NCBI RefSeq assembly: GCF_900109735.1
Contig: NZ_FOAS01000008.1
Location: 124,001-188,000, forward strand
From: Atopomonas hussainii
Lineage (GTDB): Bacteria > Pseudomonadota > Gammaproteobacteria > Pseudomonadales > Pseudomonadaceae
Direction: 5' to 3'
DNA: 64,000 nt
Positions 34,735-43,585 of this stretch are shown here, piece by piece. The notes beneath the pieces were generated by a model. That model had not been told where the DNA came from, made no database searches, and saw only the letters and a list, made by a program, of their open reading frames with translations. The translations under genes and the position numbers were made by a program. Numbering within the stretch: position 1 is the first letter of the stretch; each line of letters opens with the position of its first letter.

Positions 34735-34760
34735 GTAAAGATTAGGTAAAGATGGGTAAG
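34735..34760 (+). promoter_or_regulatory. CpxR-type box: GTAAA-N6-GTAAA-N5-GTAAG
   Basis: GTAAA at 34735-34739 and 34746-34750 plus GTAAG at 34756-34760 form three phased repeats between the response regulator stop and the Spy-like start. The E. coli CpxR consensus is GTAAA-N(4-8)-GTAAA. The box suggests an internal, autoregulated promoter for the spy-like gene and kinase. Confidence 0.65.
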
Positions 34761-34767
34761 CTGCGGG

Positions 34768-35457
34768 TCAGGCAAGGTAGCGGTAGCCGCGCCCACGCAC
34801 GGCTTGCAGGCGTGGTTGGCCGTCGGCGCTGGGGCCGAGCTTTTTGCGCAAGTTACTGATGTGCACATCGAGACTGCGGTCATAGGGCAGCAGGCGTTTG
34901 CCGAGCACCTGCTGGCTTAAATCTTCTTTGCTGATTACCGCGCCGGGCTCTTGCAAGAGCGCCGCCAGCAGGTCGCTTTCGGTGGGGGTGAGTTCGACTT
35001 CCTGCTCGCGCACTAAGGCCAAACCGCGTTTTGTCAGCAGGGTTAAGTCACCCACGCTGGGATTGGCTGTTGCAGCGGGCTCAAGCGCGGCTTGGCTGCG
35101 GCGCAAGATGGCTTTTAAGCGCGCCGATAGCTCGCGTGGGTCGCAGGGTTTGGGCAGGTAGTCATCGGCGCCAAGCTCTAGGCCAAGAATGCGGTCTAGT
35201 GGCTCGCCACGTGCAGACAGCATGATCACCGGGGTGTTGTGCTGGCGCTGGCGTAAGGTTTTCAGCAGCTCTAGGCCATTGCCGTCGGGCAGCATGACAT
35301 CCAGCACCAGCACTTCTGGGCTTAACCCTTCGCTTAACGCCGCTAACGCGGCTTGGCAGCTGTGCCGCGCTTGTACGACAAAGCCATCGTGCTGCAACCA
35401 CGTGCTGAGTAGCTCACACAGCTCTTGGTCGTCATCGACCAGCAGCACCTGCGTCAT
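34768..35457 (-). CDS. cpxR: OmpR-family response regulator, CpxR-like
   Basis: This 229-residue regulator has a receiver domain (1-120) with the acidic pocket D8-D10, phosphorylation site D53 ('LDVMLPDGNG') and K104 ('LPKP'). A winged-helix domain (about 130-229) ends 'VRGRGYRYLA'. It should bind GTAAA repeats such as those just downstream. It starts three bases after the coiled-coil membrane protein gene and leads into the spy-like gene and kinase. Confidence 0.9.
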   Translation of the reverse strand: MTQVLLVDDDQELCELLSTWLQHDGFVVQARHSCQAALAALSEGLSPEVLVLDVMLPDGNGLELLKTLRQRQHNTPVIMLSARGEPLDRILGLELGADDYLPKPCDPRELSARLKAILRRSQAALEPAATANPSVGDLTLLTKRGLALVREQEVELTPTESDLLAALLQEPGAVISKEDLSQQVLGKRLLPYDRSLDVHISNLRKKLGPSADGQPRLQAVRGRGYRYLA

Positions 35458-35460
35458 GGG

Positions 35461-35904
35461 TTAGTTAAGCCAAGCGTTTTTGGTCGCTTTGCCGCCGCTA
35501 CGCAGCATCATGCCCAACAGCAGACTGAGCACTACGGTCAGCGCGCCCAGGGCGTACCAGGTTTGCTGGGTGTTCAGCAGGGCGTTGTCTTTGGGCTCCA
35601 GGCTTTGTTCGCTAAGGCGTTGGCGCAGGCGCTCGTTATCGTGCTTAAGGCGTTTGACCTGTTGCTGTAGGGCATCCAGCTCGGCACTGGGAACGGCGCT
35701 TTGCTGGCTCATTTGCGCTTCTAAGGTGCTGCGTTCTTGCTCGCTGGCCGCGAGTTGCTCTTGCAGTTGGCCAAGGCTGCTTTGCAATTGTTGCACTTGC
35801 TGACTGAGTCGCGCGGTTTCGTTGGGGCTTTCTGCGCTTGGCTCTTCGGCCAAGGCGGGGGTGATGCTAAACGCCAGTAGGGTGCTAAGCAGCAGTGGAC
35901 GCAT
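35461..35904 (-). CDS. Exported coiled-coil protein with C-terminal membrane anchor
   Basis: This 147-residue protein has a signal peptide (1-19), a long coiled coil (about 28-105) and one C-terminal membrane helix (about 115-135). It resembles the C-terminal part of TIGR04211-type proteins but lacks their SH3 domain. No function is known. It is first in the operon with the Cpx-like system (three bases to the regulator), so a role in envelope sensing is possible. Confidence 0.75.
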   Translation of the reverse strand: MRPLLLSTLLAFSITPALAEEPSAESPNETARLSQQVQQLQSSLGQLQEQLAASEQERSTLEAQMSQQSAVPSAELDALQQQVKRLKHDNERLRQRLSEQSLEPKDNALLNTQQTWYALGALTVVLSLLLGMMLRSGGKATKNAWLN

Positions 35905-35935
35905 GCGCTGTTCCTTTTTTCTTGTTTGTCAGCGT

Positions 35936-35968
35936 TTAAAAAAGAGGCGCTGATCAGTGCAGCGCCTC
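35936..35968 (-). terminator. Terminator of the yciB-yciI operon
   Basis: Read on the minus strand, GAGGCGCTG and its complement form a 9-bp stem followed by six T. It lies seven bases after the YciI stop. Confidence 0.8.
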
Positions 35969-35975
35969 CTGAAGA

Positions 35976-36275
35976 TTAGGGCAATACAGCCTTGAAAGGC
36001 TTCACCTGTACATCGGCGTAAACACCGGCCGCCACATAAGGGTCGGCTTTGGCCCAGGCTTGTGCCTCTTCTAAGGAAGCAAACTCAGCCACCACTAAAC
36101 TGCCGGTAAAACCTGCGGGGCCCGGGTCGTTGCTATCAATGGCTGGATGGGGGCCAGCGAGCAGCAAGCGGCCAGCGTCTTTCAGCGCGTGTAAGCGCTC
36201 AAGGTGCGCAGGGCGCGCGGCCATGCGTTTTTCCAGAGAGTTTTCAACGTCGGTAGCGATAATGGCGTAGTGCAT
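35976..36275 (-). CDS. yciI: YciI-like protein
   Basis: This 99-residue protein has the ferredoxin-like YciI fold. It contains the conserved '[22 protein letters not shown]' with the active-site-like His, and '[16 protein letters not shown]' with Asp-Pro-Tyr. The function is not established. It starts one base after the yciB stop; the yciB-yciI order is widespread. A terminator follows. Confidence 0.9.
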   Translation of the reverse strand: MHYAIIATDVENSLEKRMAARPAHLERLHALKDAGRLLLAGPHPAIDSNDPGPAGFTGSLVVAEFASLEEAQAWAKADPYVAAGVYADVQVKPFKAVLP

Positions 36276-36276
36276 G

Positions 36277-36867
36277 TCATTCCTTAGTGGCGTTGGCTTC
36301 TTCTTGCGGCATGTGGCGGCTTAGGTAAATACCTTGCGCGACCATAAACAGCAGGGTTAAGCCGAGGCTGCCGAAGACTTTAAAGTCGACCCAAATATCG
36401 TGGAAGGTAAAGGCGACCACCAAGTTAGCGGTGCCGGTAAATAAGAAGAAGCCCACCCAGGCGAGGTTTAAGCGCTTCCAGACCTGCGCTGGTAGGCTGA
36501 TGGCATGCTCCAGCATGCGTTGAATCAGCACTTTGTCGCCAATCACATGGCTGCCCAAGAAGGCCGCCGCAAACAGCCAGTTAACCACCGGGGCTTTCCA
36601 CTTCAGGAAGGTTTCACTGTGGAACAGTAAGGTCAGGCTGCCGAACAACAAGCAGGCAAGCAAGGTTAGCCATTGGCCTTTTTCTAAGTGGCGCTGCTTG
36701 ATGAACAGCGCACCGTAGACCACCAGCGATGAGCCGATCAGCACTGCAGTAGCGCTGTAAATGCCGCCAAATTCAAAGGCATAGCCTGCGAACTCAAGGC
36801 TGCGCGGGTCGAGCTTGTAGGTGATAAAAAACAGGATCAGGGGGATAAAATCGATCAGTTGTTTCAT
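36277..36867 (-). CDS. yciB: Inner-membrane septation protein A family (YciB/IspZ)
   Basis: This 196-residue protein has about five to six membrane helices and matches YciB/IspZ. It begins '[18 protein letters not shown]', and '[18 protein letters not shown]' is a typical internal motif. It works in envelope synthesis or division and its exact role is unclear. It is the first gene of the yciB-yciI operon, divergent from the PHP gene. Confidence 0.93.
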   Translation of the reverse strand: MKQLIDFIPLILFFITYKLDPRSLEFAGYAFEFGGIYSATAVLIGSSLVVYGALFIKQRHLEKGQWLTLLACLLFGSLTLLFHSETFLKWKAPVVNWLFAAAFLGSHVIGDKVLIQRMLEHAISLPAQVWKRLNLAWVGFFLFTGTANLVVAFTFHDIWVDFKVFGSLGLTLLFMVAQGIYLSRHMPQEEANATKE

Positions 36868-36934
36868 GCAGAGACTGTCAAAATAGGGCTTTGCGGCATA
36901 ATAACAGACTCCCTTTGCCCTGCCAGAGCTAGCT

Positions 36935-37777
36935 ATGTTGGTTGATTTGCATTGTCACAGTACCGCCTCCGATGGCGCGCTAAACCCAGAAGCGTTGGCG
37001 GCTCGGGCCAAAGAGCAGGGCGTTGAGGCGATTGCGCTGACCGATCACGACACCCTTGATGGCTTAGCGGCAATGCAAACGGCCTGTGCTGAACAGGGCG
37101 TGCGCTGGGTCAGCGGTGTGGAGCTTTCTGCCAACTGGAATGGCGTTACTGTGCATGTGTTGGGCTACGGCTTTGCCTTAGATGCCCCAGCCTTGCTGGC
37201 TCACGCAGAAATGCTGCGCGAAGGGCGTTGGCAGCGCGCTGAAGAAATCGGCAAGCGCTTAGCCCGCAAGGGCATGCCCGATGCCTTAGCGGGCGCGCAG
37301 GCGCTGCAACAAGCGCAAGGGGAAAGCCGTAATGCGCCAGCACGGCCGCACTTTGCTGACTTTTTAGTTCAGCAAGGCTATGTCAAAGACCGCTCGGAAG
37401 CGTTTCGTAAGTGGCTGGGCGCCGGCAAGATTGGCGATGTTAAACAGCATTGGCCGGAACTGGCTGACGCGGTTGGCGTGCTGCGCAAGGCGGGCGCGTG
37501 GGCCAGCCTCGCTCATCCGATGCACTATGAACTGACGCGCACCAAGCGCTATCGCTTAATCAGTGCGTTTGTCGAGGCGGGCGGGCAAGCGTTGGAAGTG
37601 GTCAACGGTCGCCAAGAAGACACGCAAATCGGTCAGTTGGCGATCCAGTGCCGTGAGATGGGTTTGCTGGCCAGCGCCGGTAGTGATTTTCATGGGCCTA
37701 GCCCGTGGAGTGAGCTGGGCCGTATGAAACCTGTCCCGCAGGATTTACGCCTGCTGGCTGAACGCTTACTGAGCTGA
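36935..37777 (+). CDS. rnm: PHP-domain phosphoesterase (TrpH/RNase AM type)
   Basis: This 280-residue protein matches TrpH/YciV, now RNase AM, a 5'-3' exonuclease on RNA 5' ends and 3',5'-nucleotide bisphosphates. The metal motifs are '[11 protein letters not shown]' (4-14), '[10 protein letters not shown]', 'SGVELSANW', 'SLAHPMHY' and 'SAGSDFHG'. The divergent yciB and the wider yciO context fit the common Pseudomonas order. Its end overlaps the convergent lipase foldase gene by 12 bases. Confidence 0.9.
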   Translation: MLVDLHCHSTASDGALNPEALAARAKEQGVEAIALTDHDTLDGLAAMQTACAEQGVRWVSGVELSANWNGVTVHVLGYGFALDAPALLAHAEMLREGRWQRAEEIGKRLARKGMPDALAGAQALQQAQGESRNAPARPHFADFLVQQGYVKDRSEAFRKWLGAGKIGDVKQHWPELADAVGVLRKAGAWASLAHPMHYELTRTKRYRLISAFVEAGGQALEVVNGRQEDTQIGQLAIQCREMGLLASAGSDFHGPSPWSELGRMKPVPQDLRLLAERLLS

Positions 37778-38785
37778 CTGGCGTTGCTCGCGCAGATTAA
37801 GCGCTGCCTCTAAACGCAGTTGCTCATTCGCGCTAAAAGACTGCTCGGCGAGAGCGTTGATTTGCGCGGTTTTATCCGCTGCGGATAACCCTTGGCTCTG
37901 TTCAATGCTGGCGCGCGCCGTGGCAAACGCGGTTAAACGCTGTTGCCAGTCACTGCGAGCTTGCTCTAGCTGCTCAAGGCGCGCCGTGGCTTGTGGGCCA
38001 ACCATTTGTAAGCGCAGTTGGCGTACCGCTTGGGCATTAGCGCCGGCATCGCGCAGTGCTTGGGTTTGGCTGCGTAAGTCTTGGTGCAGTTGCACGCTGA
38101 GTAAATCCTGCACTTCTTCCGGCTGCTGCTCGCGCAGTGCTTCAACGGCTTCGGTTTTGCTCTGCGCGCTAAGGCTAGCGTCGGCCAAGATGCTTAAGCG
38201 TTGCAGAGTAAAGTCTTGATACAGCTGTTCAAGGCCAAACAGGGCTTGTTGTTCTTCGCGGCTAAACCATTGACTGCGCAGGCGCTGCAGCTCGGCCTCG
38301 CGAGCATGCAGAGCGCTGATGTCGGTCACACGCGGGAAGTTTTTCTCCAGCTCCGCCAAGGCGCCTTTATACGCTAAGTATTGATTGAGTAAGGCGTTGG
38401 CTTGCCCTAGGGCTGGGTCGCGCAGCTGCGCGGCGAGGTAATCGCGCAGGCGCTGAATGCTGGCGCTTAACGGCTCTTCACCTTGAGTGCTGAGAAAGTA
38501 GTCAAACAGCCGGCGCAGGTCTTCACTGATCTGCAGATTACCTTGGGCGTCGACACGCAACTGCCCATCGACCTCAGTGCCGCGTAACGAGGCAATCGAT
38601 TGCTGCGTGCTGGGCATGGCGGCGCTTGGTTCAGGGGTTTGCGTGGTGAAGCCGCTACTCAGCGGGTTTGGTAAGGATGGCGGCTGTGCCGATAGGCTTG
38701 GTTGAGAGGGTTGGTTAAGTAATACCGCCAAGGCAATGCCCATGGCGACCATCGCAATCACAGTCAACAGCAGTGTGCGGCGCAT
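37766..38785 (-). CDS. lif: Lipase-specific foldase (lipase chaperone)
   Basis: This 339-residue protein is a membrane-anchored steric foldase. It has an N-terminal membrane helix (5-22), a Pro/Ser-rich linker (about 24-65) and the Lif helical domain. The signature '[14 protein letters not shown]' (about 90-103) is intact. It folds the adjacent lipase in the periplasm before type II secretion. It lies 73 bases after lipA, with a GCCGGC hairpin between, which may set their ratio. Confidence 0.93.
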   Translation of the reverse strand: MRRTLLLTVIAMVAMGIALAVLLNQPSQPSLSAQPPSLPNPLSSGFTTQTPEPSAAMPSTQQSIASLRGTEVDGQLRVDAQGNLQISEDLRRLFDYFLSTQGEEPLSASIQRLRDYLAAQLRDPALGQANALLNQYLAYKGALAELEKNFPRVTDISALHAREAELQRLRSQWFSREEQQALFGLEQLYQDFTLQRLSILADASLSAQSKTEAVEALREQQPEEVQDLLSVQLHQDLRSQTQALRDAGANAQAVRQLRLQMVGPQATARLEQLEQARSDWQQRLTAFATARASIEQSQGLSAADKTAQINALAEQSFSANEQLRLEAALNLREQRQSAQ

Positions 38786-38858
38786 AGATTCTCGCTAATC
38801 ACAGGGCATCAAGCCGGCAACACAGAGGCGCGTCGCCGGCTATCAGCCGGGTTGTTAC

Positions 38859-39907
<1,049 letters not shown>

Positions 39908-40299
39908 TGCGTATTTTTGGGGCGGCCTTGTGTTCTGTGCGGCTAGCCTTGTTGCTCGGCTGTCGCTAGCGCTGCGCACTGTTACAGGAATGCCCACGCT
40001 GGCGTGAATAGCCTGCGTTTTGGCGCTTATGGATTGCGAGGCGTGCGCATGCCATCGGCTTGCCGGGCATTAATTGCTTGCGTGCCAATCATAAGGTTGG
40101 GCTTTGCCCGCTGCGCCGCTCTGCATTGATGGCTGGAACAGGCCGCGTTGCGCGGCAGTTTGCGCAGATGCAGCGCTGGGCTGTTGCGCAGTGTTACCCA
40201 GTCACCCAGCCGGCCTGTCACAGCGGTTGAGGATGTGTTGCTGTGCCTAAGGATAGGGGGTTGTTACAGGCTGTGTTAGGCAAACTTTTGCGCAAAGGC
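39908..40299. other. Intergenic region between lipA and the SOS peptide
   Basis: About 390 bases without a convincing gene. A 64-codon frame on the minus strand has no recognisable features. Binding sites for the sigma-54 activator of lipA would be expected here. I see no strong palindrome, no terminator and no tRNA. Confidence 0.5.
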
Positions 40300-40334
40300 T
40301 TGCAATACTGCGAATACTGTATATAAATACAGTT
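40300..40334 (+). promoter_or_regulatory. LexA (SOS) box overlapping a sigma-70 promoter
   Basis: TTGCAA (40300-40305), a 16-base spacer and TATAAA (40322-40327) form a promoter. CTGTATATAAATACAG (40317-40332) covers the -10 and matches the enterobacterial/Pseudomonas LexA consensus CTGT-N8-ACAG exactly. Flanking bases extend the palindrome (TACTGT...ACAGTT). LexA bound here would block transcription until DNA damage. The gene it drives starts at 40357. Confidence 0.85.
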
Positions 40335-40356
40335 AACGAGTAAGGAGGGCATCATC

Positions 40357-40452
40357 ATGGTATTTGCAGGGCTCACAGTAGAAGCGGTGTTGGTTTTACT
40401 TGGCTTAATGCCGCTATTCGCTTGGCTTGCCTACGGTGATGTAGCGCGCTGA
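40357..40452 (+). CDS. SOS-controlled 31-residue membrane peptide
   Basis: The frame has a near-perfect ribosome binding site (TAAGGAGG, seven bases upstream) and encodes MVFAGLTVEAVLVLLGLM through to a C-terminal GDVAR. Residues 4-26 can form one membrane helix. It is single-gene size, lies 25 bases after a LexA box, and has no homologue I recognise. The arrangement recalls TisB, the SOS-induced pore peptide of E. coli. However, it carries few positive charges (E9, D28, R31), so it may instead regulate a membrane protein. Confidence 0.72.
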   Translation: MVFAGLTVEAVLVLLGLMPLFAWLAYGDVAR

Positions 40453-40473
40453 CGGCGTTTTGATAACGGCCCT

Positions 40474-40501
40474 TGTTGTGTATTTGCATCATTTTTGTAT
40501 T
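40474..40501 (+). promoter_or_regulatory. Candidate promoter of the Xre/RES operon
   Basis: TTGTGT and TATTAT are separated by 16 bases, about 35 bases before the Xre gene. TGCAT and ATGCA half-sites on either side (about 40487 and 40515) could be the autorepression operator. Confidence 0.4.
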
Positions 40502-40532
40502 ATGAAGATGTTAATGCACAAGAGGGCATGCC

Positions 40533-40904
40533 GTGAGCGCACAACAGCACGCCGCACCTGATGCGGATGTAGTACTGGCCAAAGCCGTTTTAAACATGCG
40601 CGAAGCGCTGGGGCTTAGCCAACAAGAACTGGCGGACATCTTAGGCGTGCACCGCACGGCCTTAACCCGCATGCAGCAGAACCATGTACTGCGCCACGAC
40701 AGCAAAACAGGCGAGTTGGCGTTGCTGATGATTCGCGTCTATCGCAGCTTGTTTGCGCTGTTTGGCGGGCAGCACAGTGATATGCAGCATTTCTTGCGCA
40801 CGCCGAATAACCACTTGCTCGGCGTGCCGTTGCTGCAGATGCAACAGGTGCAAGGTTTAGTGCGGGTGGTGGATTATCTCGACGCCATTCGTGGCAAGGT
40901 GTAA
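40533..40904 (+). CDS. Xre/MbcA/ParS-type antitoxin
   Basis: This 123-residue protein has an N-terminal helix-turn-helix (about 25-50, 'LSQQELADILGVHRTALTRMQQ'). A C-terminal DUF2384-like domain follows (about 65-123, ending 'GLVRVVDYLDAIRGK'). This is the antitoxin of RES toxins. It starts at a GTG with GAGGG upstream. Four bases separate it from the toxin. It should neutralise the toxin and repress the operon. Confidence 0.88.
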   Translation: MSAQQHAAPDADVVLAKAVLNMREALGLSQQELADILGVHRTALTRMQQNHVLRHDSKTGELALLMIRVYRSLFALFGGQHSDMQHFLRTPNNHLLGVPLLQMQQVQGLVRVVDYLDAIRGKV

Positions 40905-40908
40905 GCGC

Positions 40909-41667
40909 ATGACCACAGGGATTTGGCAGGCGAGCCAAGGTGTGGCGCATATCCAGCGTATTCAAGGCAAGTTATGCCGCATGGTGGAAAGCCAGCAGCA
41001 GATCGCCACCATGGCGTTGGTCGATAGCCTAGAAGAACAAGCGCTGTTGGAAGAGCTGCTGGAATCCAGCAAGCCGCCGCTGCCAGAGGCCGCCGGTGAG
41101 CTGCACTATCTGCTGAAGAGCCCGTTTCGTTATCCACCGTTAAAGTGGGGCTCGCGCTTTGGCCGCACCCACGAGCCCAGCCTGTTTTATGGTGCCTTGA
41201 GTGTAGAAACCGCGCTGGCCGAAACCGCCTATTACCGTTTGCTGTTTTGGCAGGGCATGCAGGTAGCGCCACCCAGTGGTTTGATTCGTTCGGAGCACTG
41301 CTCGTTCGAGGTGCGCTATATCACGGCGCAAGGGGTGCGCTTGCAGCAGCCACCGTTCGATCAGTGGCTAGATGTACTCACCGATACGCACAACTACCGT
41401 GCCTGTCAGGCGTTAGGCAGTGAGATGCGCGAGGCAGGGGTGCAAGCCTTCGAATATCGCTCGGCGCGCTGCCCGCGGCAGGGGTTGAACGTGGCGCTGT
41501 TCACCCCGCAAGCCTTTCGTGAGGTGCGTCCACGGCGCATGATGCCGTGGCTGTGTGAAACCAGTGAGGGCTCGGTAGCGTTTAAGAAGGCCCATGAAAT
41601 CGCCGAACCTATGCGCTTTCCCCGCGAGCTTTTTGCCCACGATGGGCGCTTGCCATTGCCGGCTTAA
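40909..41667 (+). CDS. RES-domain toxin (NAD+ depleting)
   Basis: This 252-residue protein belongs to the RES toxins, which degrade NAD+ and are related to ADP-ribosyltransferases. The Arg of 'GSRFGRTHEPSLFYGALSVE' and the Glu/Tyr of 'ETALAETAYYRL' are in the R-E-S order of the family. A later Ser-containing 'FEYRSARCPRQGLNVALF' completes it. ATG 40909 is used because the frame is only four bases after the antitoxin. The length is above the shortest RES toxins because of an N-terminal helical part (1-70). Confidence 0.88.
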   Translation: MTTGIWQASQGVAHIQRIQGKLCRMVESQQQIATMALVDSLEEQALLEELLESSKPPLPEAAGELHYLLKSPFRYPPLKWGSRFGRTHEPSLFYGALSVETALAETAYYRLLFWQGMQVAPPSGLIRSEHCSFEVRYITAQGVRLQQPPFDQWLDVLTDTHNYRACQALGSEMREAGVQAFEYRSARCPRQGLNVALFTPQAFREVRPRRMMPWLCETSEGSVAFKKAHEIAEPMRFPRELFAHDGRLPLPA

Positions 41668-41818
41668 GTCACCCGGCGGCTGGCCTATCCAAGGATGGGT
41701 TTGCCGCTTAATTAGCGTGCCTGTCCGTATTGCACAAGCTGACTGATCGTCAATTTTCTACGCTCCCCAAGCACCCATAACAACAATCGGCGTTTTAGCG
41801 CCAAGGGGAGTCACCACT

Positions 41819-43501
41819 ATGCCTCGTGTTTCAACCTATGCCGCCGCGCTCGGCGGGGCCTTTATGTGCGCTAGTCTAGCCGCGCAGGCCAGCAGTCAAG
41901 TCGATAGCTATCAGCAAACCTGGGAGCACAAAGCGCTCAGCTACCAGCGCACGCTCGATTTGGGCAGCCCGCTGGGGCAAGCGAGCTTTTTGCACTCGCA
42001 TAACGCCTATAACAGTAAGCACTACCAAAATGCCGGTAGTTATTGGGACCCCAACCACGAGCTGAGCTTAGGTGAGCAGTTAGATTTAGGCATGCGTGGC
42101 ATTGAGTTGGATGTGCACTACACCCTAGGTAATGCCTTTAAAAAAGAACTGCTGTTGTGTCATGGGCAGGGCAACCATCTGGGTTGCAGCCCGTTTGATC
42201 GGCGCTTTAAAGATGGCATCGCGGAAATCAGCAGCTGGCTGCGCCAAGAGCGCAACCGTGGCGAAGTGGTGATTCTGTACATTGAAGATCACATGGATGG
42301 TCAATACGACCGCGCTTTGGCTGAACTGAATGCCCAGCTTGGCGACCTGATTTACCAGCCCGGCAGCTGTCAAAGCCTGCCCATGCAGCTCACCCGTGCC
42401 GACGTGTTAAACGCCCACAAACAAGTGCTAATCATGGGTGGCAATTGCAGTCACGCCGGCTGGGCGGCCACGGTGTACAACTACGGCTATCCCACCGATA
42501 ACGATACGTTTCAGGCGTATCCGGCCTGCCGCACCGCGAAGTACGACACGGCGTATATCCAAAACAATATCGTGCGTATTTATGAAGATCGCACCAGCCT
42601 AAGCGCCAGCTTTGGTAGCCCGCCGCCGGTCATCGATGCACGGCGCATGGCCGATTTGACCCAATGCGGCATCGGCATGATTGGCTTAGATATGCTCAAA
42701 CCCTATGACAACCGATTAGCCGCACATATCTGGAGTTGGGCGGTGAACGAGCCGAACGACTGGGGCGGCAACGAGGACTGCGCCCAGCAGCGCGCTGATG
42801 GCCGCTTCAACGATGTGTCGTGCCTTGCGCAAGCGCCGTTTGCCTGTCGCGCCGATAACGGTGGCTGGAAAATCACCGCCAGCGCCGGCGTTTGGTCGCA
42901 AGGCGAGGCGGTGTGTAAAGCCGAGTTTGGCGCGCAATATCGCTTCGCGGTGCCGAAAAACGGCTATCAAAACACCCAGCTGATGCAGAGCAAATACAAC
43001 CAAGGCTACGAGGGTGTGGTGTGGTTGGCGTATAGCGACACCGCCCGTGAAGGGCACTGGCAACCCAATGATCAGCCGGTGATTAAGCCCATGCCCAGGC
43101 CTGAGCCTGTGTACCGCAAGTTGAAAAACGGCAAAGGCTATTGCCTAGACCTTGAAGGCCGCCGCACCAGCAATGGCACAGAAATCCATCAGTGGAGCTG
43201 CCATGGTGCCGATAGCCAGCAGTGGTATCAGGATGACCAAGGGCGCTTACGCAGCAAAATGGCGCCGGATAAGTGCGTGGATGTGAGCGGCAGTGGCACC
43301 GGCAAAGGTACGCGAGTAGTGCTGTGGAGTTGCCACGACGGCGCCAACCAGCGCTGGACGCGCGGCAGCAATAACTCGTTCCGTCCGGCGCATGCGCAAA
43401 GCATGGCGTTGGATATTAAAGACCCGTTCTGGGGCCGTGGGCAGCGCGCGCATTTGTGGAACTACCACGGCGGCAGCTCGCAGCAGTGGGTTTGGGAGTA
43501 A
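41819..43501 (+). CDS. Secreted PLC-like phosphodiesterase with C-type-lectin and ricin-B regions
   Basis: This 560-residue secreted protein has a signal peptide (about 1-24) and a PI-PLC X-like domain (about 50-300). Catalytic-type residues are H61 ('FLHSHNAYNS'), E96 and D98 ('GIELDVH') and H115 ('CHGQGNH'). Residues 303-417 resemble C-type lectin sequence ('NEPNDWGGNEDC', 'RFNDVSC', 'VWLAYSD'). Residues 430-560 form a ricin-B trefoil with three QxW repeats (467-469, 511-513, 555-557). It probably binds glycans and cuts a phosphodiester lipid or polymer outside the cell. AAGGGGAG precedes the start. Confidence 0.8.
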   Translation: MPRVSTYAAALGGAFMCASLAAQASSQVDSYQQTWEHKALSYQRTLDLGSPLGQASFLHSHNAYNSKHYQNAGSYWDPNHELSLGEQLDLGMRGIELDVHYTLGNAFKKELLLCHGQGNHLGCSPFDRRFKDGIAEISSWLRQERNRGEVVILYIEDHMDGQYDRALAELNAQLGDLIYQPGSCQSLPMQLTRADVLNAHKQVLIMGGNCSHAGWAATVYNYGYPTDNDTFQAYPACRTAKYDTAYIQNNIVRIYEDRTSLSASFGSPPPVIDARRMADLTQCGIGMIGLDMLKPYDNRLAAHIWSWAVNEPNDWGGNEDCAQQRADGRFNDVSCLAQAPFACRADNGGWKITASAGVWSQGEAVCKAEFGAQYRFAVPKNGYQNTQLMQSKYNQGYEGVVWLAYSDTAREGHWQPNDQPVIKPMPRPEPVYRKLKNGKGYCLDLEGRRTSNGTEIHQWSCHGADSQQWYQDDQGRLRSKMAPDKCVDVSGSGTGKGTRVVLWSCHDGANQRWTRGSNNSFRPAHAQSMALDIKDPFWGRGQRAHLWNYHGGSSQQWVWE

Positions 43502-43534
43502 GCGTCATCCATTGTTCATGCTTCTGACATGTCG

Positions 43535-43574
43535 CTGTCGTGTCTGGCTCGTGGAATCGAGTCAGACACGACAG
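43535..43574. other. 17-bp hairpin before ugd
   Basis: CTGTCGTGTCTGGCTCG pairs with CGAGTCAGACACGACAG (one mismatch, 6-base loop). It has no T tract. Its 3' arm ends against the AGAGGA ribosome binding site of ugd. It may block read-through from the PLC-like gene or modulate ugd translation. Confidence 0.5.
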
Positions 43575-43585
43575 AGGACATATCA

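Noticed and set aside
40027-40221. 64-codon minus-strand frame between lipA and the SOS peptide
   Set aside because: It has no ribosome binding site and the product has no recognisable features. It lies in the expected upstream control region of lipA.
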